64,000 nt of DNA from Salinisphaera hydrothermalis C41B8 (GCF_000732535.1 NZ_APNK01000008.1:62001-126000), one strand, 5' to 3'. Shown: positions 1 to 12,005, counted from the stretch's first letter. The notes: generated from the letters alone by a model not told the origin. Made by a program: numbers and translations.

Positions 1-711
1 ATCATGCTGGCGACCAAGATCAGCCTGATGAACGAGCTGTCGCAGGTGGCCGATCGGCTCGATGCCGATATCGAGCAGGTGCGCAAGGCCATCGGCGCCG
101 ATCATCGCATCGGTTACCACTTCATCTATCCCGGCTGCGGTTTCGGCGGCTCGTGCTTCCCGAAAGACGTGCGCGCGCTGGCGCATACCGCGTCGAAAAT
201 CGGCTATGAGACCGAGATCATTAACGCCGTCGAGCGCGTGAACAATCGCCAGAAGACGGTCCTGTTCGACAAACTCCAGGCGCATTTTGACGGCGATCTG
301 GCGGGCAAGACCGTCGCCCTGTGGGGCTTGGCGTTCAAGCCAAACACCGACGATATGCGCGAGGCGCCGGCTTGCACGCTCATGGAAGCGCTCTGGGACG
401 CGGGCGCCACGGTGCGTGCGTTCGACCCGGAAGCGATGGATGAAACCCGCCGCATTTATGGCGAGCGCGACGATCTGGTGCTTTGTCACGACGCTGAGGA
501 AGCCGCCACCGATGCGGATGCGCTCGTGCTGGTTACCGAATGGCATATTTTCCGGACGCCGGATTTCCACGAGCTGGCGCGCCTCATGAAACAGCCCGTG
601 CTTGTTGACGGACGGAATATCTACAAACCGTCCTACGTCGCGGCAGCTGGCTTCTCGTATTACGGCATCGGGCGCTCCGCGGCCACTGGCGCGCAGCGCA
701 CAGTGGGCTAA
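1..711 (+). CDS. ugd: UDP-glucose 6-dehydrogenase, C-terminal part (5' truncated by window edge)
   Basis: This gene oxidises UDP-glucose to UDP-glucuronate with two NAD+ for exopolysaccharide or LPS precursors. The reading frame is open from base 1, so the N-terminal NAD-binding half lies outside the window. The visible part contains the family's catalytic cysteine motif GGSCFPKD near residue 50 and the C-terminal UDP-binding domain with the segment GLAFKPNTDDMREAP. It ends with an RNIY-type segment (VDGRNIYKP), and the product ends at a TAA at 709-711. No downstream terminator is evident. The next gene starts 44 bases later and may be co-transcribed. The family assignment is firm. The specific substrate (UDP-glucose rather than another UDP-hexose) is inferred. 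Confidence 0.93.
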   Translation: MMLATKISLMNELSQVADRLDADIEQVRKAIGADHRIGYHFIYPGCGFGGSCFPKDVRALAHTASKIGYETEIINAVERVNNRQKTVLFDKLQAHFDGDLAGKTVALWGLAFKPNTDDMREAPACTLMEALWDAGATVRAFDPEAMDETRRIYGERDDLVLCHDAEEAATDADALVLVTEWHIFRTPDFHELARLMKQPVLVDGRNIYKPSYVAAAGFSYYGIGRSAATGAQRTVG

Positions 712-755
712 AATATCGCGCATTCCGATCCAGGATTGGCGTTGGGAGTCAAAGA

Positions 756-1118
756 ATGCCCATTTATGAATATGTGTGCACGAACTGCGGCGAGCCGCTC
801 GAGAAGTTGCAGAAGCTCTCGGATGCGCCGCTGACCGAATGCCCGGCCTGCGGCCAGGCGACACTCAAGCGCAAGGTCTCGGCGGCCGGCTTTCGTCTGG
901 CCGGCGGTGGTTGGTATGAGACGGACTTCAAGTCCGACAACCGGCGTAACCTCACCGGCGATGGCAACGCGCCCAAAGCCGCCTCTTCGAATGGCGATGC
1001 TTCGGGCGGCGGATCGTCCGGCAGCGAGTCGAAGTCGTCGGACACGGCCAGCAAGCCGAGCGGCGAGTCGAAGAGCGCGAAGCCGGCGCAGAAATCGTCG
1101 AGCGCGAGCAGCGACTGA
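756..1118 (+). CDS. FmdB-family putative regulatory zinc-ribbon protein
   Basis: A 120-residue protein beginning MPIYEYVC, the typical start of the FmdB family. Its first ~45 residues form a zinc ribbon with two CxxC knuckles (CTNC and CPAC). The rest is a low-complexity Ser/Gly/Lys tail, which is common in this family and probably disordered. FmdB proteins are small cytosolic proteins of uncertain role, named after a putative regulator of formamidase. The gene sits directly upstream of aspS, a pairing often seen in gammaproteobacteria, and may be expressed with it. A GC-rich palindrome lies at about 1194-1222 between the two genes and has no U-run, so it is not clearly a terminator. Confidence 0.85.
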   Translation: MPIYEYVCTNCGEPLEKLQKLSDAPLTECPACGQATLKRKVSAAGFRLAGGGWYETDFKSDNRRNLTGDGNAPKAASSNGDASGGGSSGSESKSSDTASKPSGESKSAKPAQKSSSASSD

Positions 1119-1266
1119 CGCCGTCGACATTACGAAACCCTCGTATTGACGCGGGCCGCGGCGGGAATCCGGGCACGGTCCGCCCACAATTCCCCGGGCC
1201 GGGCTACCGGCCGGGCCCGGGCTCTTGGTAGACTCGCGCTCTTTTGCGAGGCTTGAGGCGCGCGCC

Positions 1267-3099
<1,833 letters not shown>

Positions 3100-3221
3100 A
3101 GAACAGCGACCGGCTGAGCTAGACTGGCACGGTTACAGACAGCTTTCGAGCCGGTCGCGCGCTCGCGGTAGCGGCGCGTTCGTGTGATCTCTTTCGTTTT
3201 TCGCTCAAGCGGAGCTTCAAC

Positions 3222-4511
3222 ATGTTTCAAAACGACCAGCGAATCGCCGATTTCGATCCCGAACTGGCGGCCGCCATCGCCGACGAGGATCAGCGCCAGG
3301 AAGACCATATCGAGCTGATCGCCTCCGAGAACTACACCAGCCCACGGGTCATGGAAGCCCAGGGCTCGCAGTTGACCAACAAGTACGCGGAAGGCTATCC
3401 GGGCAAGCGTTTCTATGGCGGCTGCGAATATGTCGACTTGGCCGAACAGCTCGCCATCGATCGGGCCTGTCAGTTGTTCCACTGCGATTTCGCCAACGTG
3501 CAGCCGCATTCCGGCGCGCAGGCCAATGCCGCGGTGTTCCTGGCCCTGGTCAAGCCCGGCGACACCGTGCTCGGCATGAGCCTGGACGCCGGCGGCCATC
3601 TGACCCACGGTGCCGCGCCGAACTTCTCGGGCAAGAACTACAACGCCGTGCAGTATGGCCTCGATGAAGCCACCGGCCGCCTGGATTACGACGAGATCGA
3701 GCGTCTGGCCCAGGAACACAAGCCGAAAATGATCATCGGCGGCTTCTCGGCCTATTCGCGGACGATCGACTGGGCGCGCATGCGTCAGATCGCCGACGCG
3801 GTGGATGCCTATCTGCTGGTCGATATGGCCCATGTGGCCGGGCTGGTCGCTACCGGCGTCTATCCGAGCCCGCTGCCGCATGCGCATGTCGTGACTACCA
3901 CGACGCACAAGACGCTGCGCGGTCCTCGTGGCGGCCTGATCCTGTCGGCCGCCGGCGACGAGAAGCTCTACAAGAAGCTCAACTCGGCCGTGTTCCCGGG
4001 TACGCAGGGCGGTCCGCTCATGCACGTGATCGCGGCCAAGGCCGTGGCCTTCAAGGAAGCGCTGGACGTCGATTTCCAGAGCTATACCCAGCGCATCGTC
4101 GACAATGCGAAAGCCATGGCCGATGTGTTCGTCGAGCGTGGCTACGATGTCGTATCCGGCGGCACCGACAACCATCTGATGCTGGTGAGCCTGATCAAGC
4201 AGGACATTACCGGCAAGGATGCCGAGGCGCTGCTCGGTCAGGCCCATATCACGGCCAACAAGAACGCCGTGCCGGGCGATCCGCGCTCGCCGTTCGTGAC
4301 CTCCGGCCTGCGTATCGGGACGCCGGCCGCCACGACTCGCGGCTTCGGTACCGACGACATGCGTCAGGTGGCCACCTGGATTTGCGATATTCTGGATACG
4401 CATGCCGAAGGCGGTGACGTGGATGCCCAGGTGTCGCGCGTGCGATCGGCGGTCTCCGAGCTGTGCTCGCGTCATCCGGTCTATCGGACGGCCGCCCGCG
4501 GCGCCGCCTGA
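3222..4511 (+). CDS. glyA: Serine hydroxymethyltransferase
   Basis: A 429-residue PLP enzyme that interconverts serine plus tetrahydrofolate with glycine plus 5,10-methylene-THF, feeding one-carbon metabolism in the cytosol. The family hallmarks are visible: N-terminal [10 protein letters not shown], the PLP-binding lysine in [14 protein letters not shown] (about residue 230), and the folate/substrate segment [10 protein letters not shown] near the C-terminus. Length is typical (E. coli 417). The start ATG at 3222 is preceded by a weak purine-rich stretch (gcggagc). nrdR follows after 30 bases, a common arrangement, and folD, which uses the methylene-THF product, lies about 7.5 kb downstream. 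Confidence 0.97.
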   Translation: MFQNDQRIADFDPELAAAIADEDQRQEDHIELIASENYTSPRVMEAQGSQLTNKYAEGYPGKRFYGGCEYVDLAEQLAIDRACQLFHCDFANVQPHSGAQANAAVFLALVKPGDTVLGMSLDAGGHLTHGAAPNFSGKNYNAVQYGLDEATGRLDYDEIERLAQEHKPKMIIGGFSAYSRTIDWARMRQIADAVDAYLLVDMAHVAGLVATGVYPSPLPHAHVVTTTTHKTLRGPRGGLILSAAGDEKLYKKLNSAVFPGTQGGPLMHVIAAKAVAFKEALDVDFQSYTQRIVDNAKAMADVFVERGYDVVSGGTDNHLMLVSLIKQDITGKDAEALLGQAHITANKNAVPGDPRSPFVTSGLRIGTPAATTRGFGTDDMRQVATWICDILDTHAEGGDVDAQVSRVRSAVSELCSRHPVYRTAARGAA

Positions 4512-4541
4512 TACGGCGCAAACGAGAGCGAGGGCCCATCC

Positions 4542-5048
4542 GTGCAGTGCCCGTTCTGTGACGAACGCGCGACCCGCGTGGTCGATTCCCGCCTGGCGGC
4601 CGAAGGCAGCCAAGTGCGGCGTCGGCGCGAGTGTCCGAACTGTCACACGCGCTTCACGACGTTCGAGACGGCCGAGCTGCTGATGCCGCGTATCGTCAAG
4701 AACGACGGTACACCCGAGCCGTTCGACGTCGACAAGCTGCGTCGTGGCATCACCCGGGCGCTGTACAAGCGCCCGGTGGGCCCGGAAGCGGTCGATACCG
4801 CCGTCAGCCATATCCAGCAGCGCCTGCGCGCCGATCCCGAGCGGGACGTCGCCTCGCGCAAGCTGGGCGAGTGGGTCATGGACGAGTTGCGCGAGCTCGA
4901 CCAGGTCGCGTATGTGCGATTCGCATCGGTGTATCGGCGCTTCGAGGATGTGCAGGCTTTCCGCGAGGAAATCGAGCGGCTGGAGTCCACGCCCGGGCGT
5001 GACAGCGGCCAGCTGTCGTTGATCGATATCGGAAAGAGCCCGTCATGA
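4542..5048 (+). CDS. nrdR: Transcriptional repressor NrdR
   Basis: A 168-residue repressor of ribonucleotide reductase operons. An N-terminal zinc ribbon (MQCPFC, later CPNC) binds NrdR boxes. The following ATP-cone (about residues 50-140, starting [15 protein letters not shown]) senses ATP/dATP. The start codon is GTG, supported by the invariant CPFC motif directly after it. The 3' end overlaps the ribD start (ATGA at 5045-5048), so translation is likely coupled. Position between glyA and ribD is the usual one in gammaproteobacteria. Confidence 0.96.
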   Translation: MQCPFCDERATRVVDSRLAAEGSQVRRRRECPNCHTRFTTFETAELLMPRIVKNDGTPEPFDVDKLRRGITRALYKRPVGPEAVDTAVSHIQQRLRADPERDVASRKLGEWVMDELRELDQVAYVRFASVYRRFEDVQAFREEIERLESTPGRDSGQLSLIDIGKSPS

Positions 5049-6172
5049 GTGCAATCGAACCGCGCCGTGCGGTGCATGCGTTTTTCATGCAGCGCGCCGT
5101 GGAACTGGCGCGTCGCGGCTGGTACACGACCCGGCCCAACCCGCGCGTGGGTTGTGTCATCACCCAGGGCAACGTCGTGCGTGGCGAAGGCTGGCACGAA
5201 CGCGCCGGGGAAGGGCACGCCGAGGTTCGCGCGCTGGACGACGCACGCGCTCGCGGCAACGATCCCAAGGGGGCGACGGTGTATGTCACGCTCGAGCCCT
5301 GTAGCCACAGCGGACGCACGCCGCCTTGCACCCAGGCGTTGATCGAGGCCGGGGTCGCCCGTGTCGTCATCGGCGCCCAGGATCCGAATCCGTCGGTGAA
5401 CGGACAGGGAATCGAGGCGTTGCGCGCCGCCGGTATCGAGGTCGTGACCGGGATCATGGCCGAGACCTGCGCGGCCCTGAATGCCGGATTCAATCGCCGG
5501 ATGACACATGGGCGTCCGCGCGTGCGCGTGAAACTCGCGATGAGTCTGGACGGCCGCACGGCCGCGGCCGACGGCAGTAGCCAGTGGATCACCGGCGACG
5601 TGGCGCGCGACGACGTACACCGTTTGCGGGCGGAGTCGGGCGCGGTGCTGATCGGCCGAGGCACGCTCGCGGCCGACGACCCGTCGCTCAATGTGCGTCT
5701 GCCCGGCGACTGGATGCCGCCGTTGCGCGTGGTGCTCGACAGCGATCTGACGATGCCGGCCGAGGCGCGTATGTTGGGGGTGACCGGAGACACACTGGTG
5801 GCAACCGCCAGCGATGACGCCGCGCGCCGTCGCGCGCTCGAGTCCGCGGGCGCGGAAATCCTCACCGTGGCGCGCCAGGACGGCGGCCTCGATCTGGCGC
5901 AGGTGCTGGCCGCACTCGCCGAACGCGAGATCAACGACGTGCTGGTCGAGGCCGGGCCGACGCTGGCCGGGGCGCTCACTCGCGCCGGGCTGGTCGACGA
6001 GTTCGTGATCTATGTCGCGCCTATGCTCATCGGCGACAACGGGCGCGCGCTGATGGCGTTGTCCGGTGCCGTGGGCCTCGACGATGCCCAGGCACTCGTC
6101 TTCGACAATATCGAGCCAGTCGGCGCCGATCTGAAGATCACGGCGCGCCCGGCTCTGTCCGAATCGGAATAA
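5045..6172 (+). CDS. ribD: Bifunctional riboflavin deaminase/reductase RibD
   Basis: A 375-residue bifunctional enzyme that deaminates the pyrimidine ring and then reduces the ribosyl side chain of the GTP cyclohydrolase II product. The N-terminal deaminase domain shows the zinc motif GHAEVRAL and the [10 protein letters not shown] loop (about residues 55-90). The C-terminal reductase (from about residue 150, [12 protein letters not shown]) follows. The start overlaps the nrdR stop. ribE begins four bases after the stop, so ribD-ribE form one transcriptional unit. Confidence 0.96.
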   Translation: MSAIEPRRAVHAFFMQRAVELARRGWYTTRPNPRVGCVITQGNVVRGEGWHERAGEGHAEVRALDDARARGNDPKGATVYVTLEPCSHSGRTPPCTQALIEAGVARVVIGAQDPNPSVNGQGIEALRAAGIEVVTGIMAETCAALNAGFNRRMTHGRPRVRVKLAMSLDGRTAAADGSSQWITGDVARDDVHRLRAESGAVLIGRGTLAADDPSLNVRLPGDWMPPLRVVLDSDLTMPAEARMLGVTGDTLVATASDDAARRRALESAGAEILTVARQDGGLDLAQVLAALAEREINDVLVEAGPTLAGALTRAGLVDEFVIYVAPMLIGDNGRALMALSGAVGLDDAQALVFDNIEPVGADLKITARPALSESE

Positions 6173-6176
6173 CCGT

Positions 6177-6770
6177 ATGTTTACAGGCATAGTCAGAGGG
6201 CTGGGCACGATCGTCGACCAGCAGGTCCAGGACGGCGATACCCGCCTGACCATCGATATCGGCGACACCGATCTCGGCGCGATCGCCATCGGTGACAGCA
6301 TTGCCGTGTCCGGCGTCTGCCTGACGGCCACCGAAATCAAGGGCTCGCGCTTTGCCGCGGACGTCTCCAAGGAAACGCTGTCGCTGACCACGCTCGGCGA
6401 GCGCTCGGTGGGCTCGACCGTGAACCTCGAAGCCCCGCTGCGCGCTGGCGATCCGCTGGGCGGTCATATGGTGGCCGGGCATGTGGACGGCATCGGCGTG
6501 CTCGAGGAAATGGTGGCCGACGCCCGCTCCTGGCGGCTGACGTTCTCCGTGCCCAAGGCGCTGGCGCATTACGTCGCGCCCAAGGGCTCGGTCGCGGTCG
6601 ACGGCATCAGCCTGACAGTCAACGAAGTGGTCGGGCGCCGTTTCGGCGTGAACATCATTCCGCATACGATGAACAACACATCGCTGGGCGCGACGCGCAT
6701 CGGTGATCGGGTCAATATCGAGATCGATATCATCGCGCGTTATCTGGCGCGTATCGCCGGTCACGAATAA
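6177..6770 (+). CDS. ribE: Riboflavin synthase (alpha subunit)
   Basis: A 197-residue enzyme that dismutates two 6,7-dimethyl-8-ribityllumazines to riboflavin. It begins with the invariant MFTGIV and consists of two lumazine-binding repeats (about 1-97 and 98-195). The second contains the GSVAVDGISLTVN motif that mirrors GDSIAVSGVCLTA in the first. It follows ribD after 4 bases. In many proteobacteria ribBA separates ribE and ribH; here only a 68-base spacer does. Confidence 0.96.
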   Translation: MFTGIVRGLGTIVDQQVQDGDTRLTIDIGDTDLGAIAIGDSIAVSGVCLTATEIKGSRFAADVSKETLSLTTLGERSVGSTVNLEAPLRAGDPLGGHMVAGHVDGIGVLEEMVADARSWRLTFSVPKALAHYVAPKGSVAVDGISLTVNEVVGRRFGVNIIPHTMNNTSLGATRIGDRVNIEIDIIARYLARIAGHE

Positions 6771-6838
6771 CCCCCGGCGCGCGCCCGCAGTCGGCGCTCG
6801 TGCCATAATGCCGCGCGGCCAACGTAAGAGTAGCGAGC

Positions 6839-7318
6839 ATGCAGACCATCCAAGGAGAATTCGACGGCGAGAACATCAAGATCGCCATCGTCTCGACCCG
6901 CTGGAACGACGATATCGTCGACCGCCTGGTCGAAGGCGCGATCGACGTGCTCACCGATTGTGGCGTGGACGACGACGACGTCATCGTGGTCAAGGTGCCG
7001 GGCGCATTCGAGCTGCCGCTGGCCGTTGACCGTCTGGCGGAATCCGGAAAATACGACGGCATTATCGCGCTTGGCGCTGTAATCCGCGGTGATACGCCGC
7101 ATTTCGATTACGTCGCGGGCGAATGCGCCAAGGGCTTGTCTGCCACCGCGCTCGAGTACGGTCTGCCGGTCGGCTTCGGCGTGATCACTGCCGATAACGC
7201 CGAACAGGCGGATGCCCGCGCGCAGCCCGACGAGGACAACAACAAGGGCGCGGAAGCCGCGAGCGCGGTGATCGAAATGGTTAACGTATTGCGCCAGATC
7301 GAAGTCGAGGACGAGTAA
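6839..7318 (+). CDS. ribH: 6,7-dimethyl-8-ribityllumazine synthase
   Basis: A 159-residue lumazine synthase that condenses the RibD-derived pyrimidine with 3,4-dihydroxy-2-butanone 4-phosphate. The recognisable segments are VSTRWNDDIVDRL at the N-terminus, VKVPGAFELPL around residue 55, and ALGAVIRGDTPHFDYV around residue 80. The His in that last segment belongs to the active site. The C-terminus carries a family-typical helix (GAEAASAVIEM). The ATG at 6839 lies in gcgagcatgc. nusB follows seven bases after the stop, the standard ribH-nusB coupling. Confidence 0.96.
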   Translation: MQTIQGEFDGENIKIAIVSTRWNDDIVDRLVEGAIDVLTDCGVDDDDVIVVKVPGAFELPLAVDRLAESGKYDGIIALGAVIRGDTPHFDYVAGECAKGLSATALEYGLPVGFGVITADNAEQADARAQPDEDNNKGAEAASAVIEMVNVLRQIEVEDE

Positions 7319-7324
7319 CAGAAC

Positions 7325-7855
7325 ATGCCGATTCGCGATCAGTCGCTGGGCGAAGCAGCCGGCGCCGACAACGAACCCGAAACCGACGACGACCAGTTGC
7401 CGGAGCTGCCGCCGAAAATGCCCGGCGGCGGGCGGATTCGTGCGCGCATGGCCGCCGTTCAGGCGATCTATCAGTGGCGGATGTCGGGCACCGAAATCGC
7501 GGCGCTGATCCAGCAATTCGCTCATGCCGGGCGGCTGGCCGATCTGGACCGCGAATACTTCGAGATGGTGCTGCGCGGCGTCGTCTATGACGTCTCGGGG
7601 CTTGAACAAGCCTTCGATACTCATCTCAGCCGTCCGGCCGTGCAGCTCGATCCTGTCGAGTACGCGATTCTGCTGCTGGCGACTTACGAGCTGCGCGAGT
7701 GTCCGGAGATCCCGTTCGCCGCGGTGATCAACGAAGCAACGAACCTGGCCAAGATCTTCGGCGCCACCGACGGTCATCGTTTCGTCAACGGCGTGCTCGA
7801 TGCCACGGCGCGTGACCTGCGTCCGGTCGAGGTCGCGAAAGGCCGGCGGCGATAA
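7325..7855 (+). CDS. nusB: Transcription antitermination factor NusB
   Basis: A 176-residue all-helical RNA-binding protein that joins NusE (S10) on boxA RNA during rRNA transcription. The core starts around residue 38 (RIRARMAAVQAIYQWRMSG) and ends with FVNGVLDATARDL, both diagnostic. It has an acidic N-terminal extension of about 35 residues that is longer than in E. coli. The role of this extension is unknown. The gene lies between ribH and thiL. Confidence 0.95.
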   Translation: MPIRDQSLGEAAGADNEPETDDDQLPELPPKMPGGGRIRARMAAVQAIYQWRMSGTEIAALIQQFAHAGRLADLDREYFEMVLRGVVYDVSGLEQAFDTHLSRPAVQLDPVEYAILLLATYELRECPEIPFAAVINEATNLAKIFGATDGHRFVNGVLDATARDLRPVEVAKGRRR

Positions 7856-7874
7856 CGCACGAGGATCGCAAGTC

Positions 7875-8840
7875 ATGCGCGAGTTCGAGCTGATCGACTC
7901 GCTGCGTCGGCGGCTGGCGGCCACACGCGCCGACACACGGCTCGGCATCGGCGACGACGCGGCGATTCTTGCGCCGCCACCCGGCCATGAGGTGGTCATC
8001 ACCACCGATACCCTCATCGCCGGGCGCCATTTTCCTGACGATACGCCGCCCGAAGATATTGGCTTCAAGAGCATCGCGGTCAATCTCAGCGATCTGGCGG
8101 CCATGGGCGCCGACCCGGCCTGGTTGACCATCGCGCTGGCGGCGCCGGCGTTGTCGGCCGGCTGGTGCGATCGCTTCATCGACGGCATCCTCGAGGCGCT
8201 ATCCGATACCGGCGTCGACGTGGTCGGCGGCGATACCACGAAAAGCGACACGCTCACCATCTCGGTCACCGCCTTGGGGCTCGTGCCCGCGGGTGCCGCC
8301 TTGCGGCGCGACGGCGCGCGCGTGGGCGATCTCGTTGCGGTGACCGGTTCCCTCGGCGATGCCGCCGCCGGTCTGACGTGTTGGCCGCATCGTGACGGTG
8401 CAAGCGCTGACGAGCGTGCGCTGATATCGCGCCTGACCCGGCCCACGGCGCGCCACGGCAGACGGTTGCGCGGGCGCGTCCATGCCGCGATCGACGTATC
8501 GGACGGCTTGCTCGCAGACGTGGGGCACATGCTGTCGTTGAGTGGGGTGGGCGCCACGATCGATGCCGATGCGCTACCGGCGTCCCCGGCACTGGCTCGA
8601 TACGCGGCCTCTGTCGACGAGCGCCGGCGGCTCCAGGCCACCGGCGGCGACGATTATGAGCTTTGCGTCACGTTGCCCGAGGATGCGTTAGATTCGGCGC
8701 GCGCGGCGCTGGACTGCCCATTCACGGTCATCGGACGCATCGAATCACAACCTGGACTGCGATTGACCGACGCCCACGGCGATACGCTCGATCCCCAGTG
8801 GCTGGCCCGCGCCGGCTGGGATCATTTCGACGGTCATTGA
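7875..8840 (+). CDS. thiL: Thiamine-monophosphate kinase
   Basis: A 321-residue kinase that phosphorylates thiamine monophosphate to the active cofactor TPP. It opens with MREFELIDSLRRRL and contains the acidic metal motifs GIGDDAAIL, VNLSDLAAMGADPAW and DVVGGDTTKSD. The C-terminal GGDDYELCVTLP is typical of the PurM-like fold. The ATG at 7875 was chosen because the family begins with this segment. An upstream in-frame ATG at 7800 would overlap nusB. The usual downstream partner pgpA is absent; a repeat region follows. Confidence 0.95.
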   Translation: MREFELIDSLRRRLAATRADTRLGIGDDAAILAPPPGHEVVITTDTLIAGRHFPDDTPPEDIGFKSIAVNLSDLAAMGADPAWLTIALAAPALSAGWCDRFIDGILEALSDTGVDVVGGDTTKSDTLTISVTALGLVPAGAALRRDGARVGDLVAVTGSLGDAAAGLTCWPHRDGASADERALISRLTRPTARHGRRLRGRVHAAIDVSDGLLADVGHMLSLSGVGATIDADALPASPALARYAASVDERRRLQATGGDDYELCVTLPEDALDSARAALDCPFTVIGRIESQPGLRLTDAHGDTLDPQWLARAGWDHFDGH

Positions 8841-8988
8841 TAAACGAACGTTTCTGCTCCCGAAACCGGCAAGGTCTTGAATCCGGTCCGCTAATGAACG
8901 CGAATTACGCCAATGGCGGACCGGTGTTGCGACCTGGGTCACGCGGGACGCCGTCGTATTTTCGAGCTTTGCTCGTCGAAGACGACGG

Positions 8989-9172
8989 TCCGCGGATCAG
9001 CGCAGATGTGGTGTAGCGGATGCGGTGCGCGAACCAGCGGCCGAGATCGTCGGAACGCTAAACTCTAATACGCTTTTTGGAACGAAGTGGCAAAGGTCGT
9101 TCGCGCCACGATCGAACCCGTGCCTCCAACGATGAACCGCCATCTGTGCAAATCTGCGTTGATCTGTGGATA
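8989..9172. repeat. ATCTGCG-type inverted-repeat element, copy 1 (degenerate)
   Basis: The left arm at 8989-9008 (TCCGCGGATCAGCGCAGATG) and the right arm at 9142-9172 (ATCTGTG, AATCTGCG and ATCTGTGGATA steps) are imperfect inverted repeats. Each arm is itself built of a CGCAGAT-like word repeated about every 9-10 bases. The copy is more decayed than the one at 9332. Confidence 0.6.
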
Positions 9173-9331
9173 CATGCCTTAAGGAACGAAGTCGATCAGT
9201 CAGGCGCTGCCCCGAAACCACGGAGGTCGTGAATCCAGTCCGCGAATGGCGCGAATGGCGAACCGGTGTTTCGACCGGCCTGACGCGGCGGAGCCGTCGT
9301 ATTTTTTGCCCCACGTTCGCGGAAGCAAGTG

Positions 9332-9530
9332 ATCCGCAGATGACGCAGATGCGGTTTTGCTTGCGCGACGTAGCGAATGCTGGGCCCGAACCCGCTACGG
9401 AGTCGGCTGGAACGCCAAACTCGAAGACGGTTCTTGGAACGAAGTGGCAAGGGGCGTTCGCGCCACGATCGAACCCGTGCCTCCAACGATGAACCGCCAT
9501 CTGCGTGAATCTGCGTTGATCTGCGGATAA
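9332..9530. repeat. ATCTGCG-type inverted-repeat element, copy 2
   Basis: The left arm at 9332-9350 reads ATCCGCAGATGACGCAGAT. The right arm at 9499-9530 has three ATCTGCG words and ends CTGCGGATAA. The interior (~148 bp) has no credible coding sequence. The same arm design recurs at 56491-56621 and 57818-57953. Confidence 0.7.
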
Positions 9531-9646
9531 ATGCCTTAAAGGACGAAAGCCGATCGGCCAGGCGGCGCCCCGAAATCCCAAGCATCCCGGGCTCCATCCG
9601 CTATTTGCGCTATTGGCATTCATTCGCGGACTTAAAACTGCAAATG

Positions 9647-10465
9647 TTAGCCCGATGCTCCGTTGGCGCGCAGCAGCCGGGCGATGTCGTCCTCGCCGCG
9701 TCGGCGGGCGGCCTCGAGCGGGCTCACGCCGTCGACGCGCGCTTGCGGATTCGCGCCGCGAGCCAGCAGTTGGCGCACGACATCAGCGTGACCATTGACG
9801 ACGGCCGCAAAAAGGGCGGTTTGGCCTTGATGATCGCGATGATCGGTCTCGGCATGCTCGGCAATCAGATAACCCACGAGGTCGGCGTTGCCCGCACTGG
9901 CGGCTGCGATCAATGGCGTGTCGCCGACGGTATCGGCGCTGTCGACTGCAGCACCGGCGTTGATCAGGCTATGGGCAATCTGGGTGTCGTCACGCGGCGA
10001 ACGCGCGGCGTTGATCCATAGCGGAGTACGTCCCTGCCGGTTGCGCGCGTCGATATCGGCGCCGGCCGCGATCAATGCCCGCACCACGGCCGGGTGACCA
10101 TTAGCGGCAGCCCGGTAAAGTGGCGTATCGGCGCCGTTCTGGTTCATGCCGTTGACCGCCGCGCCGTGCGCCAGCAGGTCCTTTACGGCGATGAGCTGGC
10201 CGTGCGCGGCCGCGAGTGTCAGTGGCGTCGTGCCGTTGCCGGTCGGCGTATCGACGTCGGCGCCGGCGCGGAGCATGGCATTGATCGTGGCTGTGTCGCC
10301 CCGGCTCGCGGCATAGTGCAGGCAGTTCCAACCCGAATGCTGATGTCGCAGGCGATCGTGCGCGGTCTGCAGCAGACAGATCGCATCCACATCCGGTTTG
10401 ACGGCAAGCGCGGCGGCGCTACCGGCGATGAGGACCGCCAGCACGACGGCGACCGTCCATTTCAT
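9647..10465 (-). CDS. Secreted/periplasmic ankyrin-repeat protein
   Basis: A 272-residue protein with an N-terminal signal-like hydrophobic stretch (about residues 3-21, [17 protein letters not shown]) followed by about six ankyrin repeats filling the rest. Repeat signatures such as [36 protein letters not shown] and [13 protein letters not shown] are visible. Ankyrin repeats mediate protein-protein contact, so a periplasmic or surface interaction role is likely, but the partner is unknown. It is transcribed divergently from cysS with a 71-base gap, which must hold both promoters. Its 3' end abuts the non-coding repeat block. Confidence 0.85.
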   Translation of the reverse strand: MKWTVAVVLAVLIAGSAAALAVKPDVDAICLLQTAHDRLRHQHSGWNCLHYAASRGDTATINAMLRAGADVDTPTGNGTTPLTLAAAHGQLIAVKDLLAHGAAVNGMNQNGADTPLYRAAANGHPAVVRALIAAGADIDARNRQGRTPLWINAARSPRDDTQIAHSLINAGAAVDSADTVGDTPLIAAASAGNADLVGYLIAEHAETDHRDHQGQTALFAAVVNGHADVVRQLLARGANPQARVDGVSPLEAARRRGEDDIARLLRANGASG

Positions 10466-10536
10466 GGCTGCAAGCGATTACGCATGGCCGGCGACGCGGT
10501 AGACTGTGCGCCGACCGTACTCCAACCGTCTGTCTC

Positions 10537-11931
10537 ATGCTGCAACTGTTCAACAGCCTGACGCGCCAGCGCGAGCCGCTGAAGACTCTCGAGCCCGGCC
10601 AGGTGCGGCTCTACGTCTGCGGGATCACGGTCTACGATTATTGCCATCTCGGCCATGCACGCTTTCTGGTCGTGTTCGACATGTTCGTGCGCTATCTGCG
10701 GGCCCAGGGCTGGCAGGTGCGCTATGTCCGCAATATTACCGATATCGACGACAAGATCATCCGGCGTGCGGCGGAAAGTGGGAGTACCCCGGAAGCGGTG
10801 GCCGAACGATTCGCGGACGCGCTGGCCGAGGACGAGGCGGCGCTCGGGCTGATCGCGCCGGATATGGAGCCGCGCGCGACCGCGCATGTGGGCCAGATCA
10901 TCGCCATGATCGAGCGCCTGATCGAACGCGGCGCGGCCTATGTGGGCGATAACGGCGACGTCTACTACGACGTGTCCACCTTCGAGCGTTACGGCGCGCT
11001 GTCTGGCCGGCGGCTCGACGAGATGCGCTCGGGCGCGCGTATCGCAGTCAACGAAGCCAAGGACGACCCGCTGGATTTCGTGCTTTGGAAGGCTGCCAAG
11101 CCGGGCGAGCCGTCGTGGGAATCGCCGTGGGGCGCCGGCCGGCCGGGCTGGCATATCGAATGCTCGGCCATGTCCACCCATTGCCTGGGCGACTCGTTCG
11201 ATATTCATGGCGGCGGGCTTGATCTGCAGTTCCCGCATCACGAGAACGAAATCGCCCAGAGCGAAGCCGCGACCGGTAAACGTTACGTCGGCCTCTGGAT
11301 GCACAACGGGTTCGTGACCGTCGACGACGAGAAAATGTCGAAATCGCTCGGCAATTTCCTGACGCTGCGCGATGTACTGGCGCAGTACGACGCCGAATCG
11401 GTGCGCTATTTCGTACTCGCGACGCACTATCGCAGTCCGTTGGCCTACAACGCCGAAGCCATGGACAGCGCGGCCTCGGCCCTGGCGCGCCTCTATACGA
11501 CGCTGCGCGACGCGCCGGCCGGCGGCGATGCCCACGCGGACGTGAACGCGGCCTATCGCTCGCGTTTTCTGGAGGCGATGGACGACGATCTGAACACGCC
11601 GGCCGCGATCGCCGTGTTGTTCGATATGGCGCGCGAAGCCAACCGGGCGGGGGCGGACGAAAGCACTCGACGAGCGGACCTGGCGGCAGGTCTGCGTGAA
11701 TTCGGCGCGATGATCGGGCTATTGCAACAGGATGCCGACGCGTATCTTCAGGCCGGGGGCGTCACGGACGACGGTCTGACTGCCGAAACGATCGAAGGGA
11801 TGCTGGCACAGCGGCGTGAGGCCCGTGCGGCACGCGATTTTGCCACCGCGGATCGGATTCGCGACGAACTCACGGCTGCCGGCGTGGTGCTGGAAGACTC
11901 GGCCGAGGGGACGAAGTGGCGTCGGGGTTAG
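10537..11931 (+). CDS. cysS: Cysteinyl-tRNA synthetase
   Basis: A 464-residue class I synthetase. The HIGH motif appears as HLGH ([13 protein letters not shown], about residue 37) and the KMSKS loop as [10 protein letters not shown] (about residue 268). Zinc ligands are seen in [11 protein letters not shown], in [10 protein letters not shown] and in the segment [14 protein letters not shown]. Length matches the family (E. coli 461). The C-terminal anticodon-binding helices ([19 protein letters not shown]) are intact. The gene diverges from the ankyrin gene and converges on folD. Confidence 0.97.
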   Translation: MLQLFNSLTRQREPLKTLEPGQVRLYVCGITVYDYCHLGHARFLVVFDMFVRYLRAQGWQVRYVRNITDIDDKIIRRAAESGSTPEAVAERFADALAEDEAALGLIAPDMEPRATAHVGQIIAMIERLIERGAAYVGDNGDVYYDVSTFERYGALSGRRLDEMRSGARIAVNEAKDDPLDFVLWKAAKPGEPSWESPWGAGRPGWHIECSAMSTHCLGDSFDIHGGGLDLQFPHHENEIAQSEAATGKRYVGLWMHNGFVTVDDEKMSKSLGNFLTLRDVLAQYDAESVRYFVLATHYRSPLAYNAEAMDSAASALARLYTTLRDAPAGGDAHADVNAAYRSRFLEAMDDDLNTPAAIAVLFDMAREANRAGADESTRRADLAAGLREFGAMIGLLQQDADAYLQAGGVTDDGLTAETIEGMLAQRREARAARDFATADRIRDELTAAGVVLEDSAEGTKWRRG

Positions 11932-12005
11932 ATGTTATCTAACCCGCGGCCCGAGGAGGATGTGTCCGGGACTGGATAAGAGGCCGAAAGGCCCCGGGAA
12001 GCCCA

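Larger units (their letters stand above)
8859..9622. repeat. Non-coding tandem repeat, two ~355-bp units plus a partial third
   Basis: No gene is convincing between thiL and the ankyrin gene. Instead a diverged unit starting CCCGAAACC occurs at 8859 and 9211, and a truncated third starts at about 9569. The units share the phrase ggaacgaagtggcaa at 9079 and 9436 and a run ending in atctgcgttgatctg(c/t)gg. Each full unit contains one ATCTGCG inverted-repeat element, listed separately. The stretch is probably a decayed mobile or intergenic repeat. Confidence 0.75.

Noticed and set aside
9166-9597. Open frames within the 8.9-9.6 kb repeat
   Set aside because: Both strands give Arg-rich, domain-free translations and the DNA is a diverged tandem repeat.
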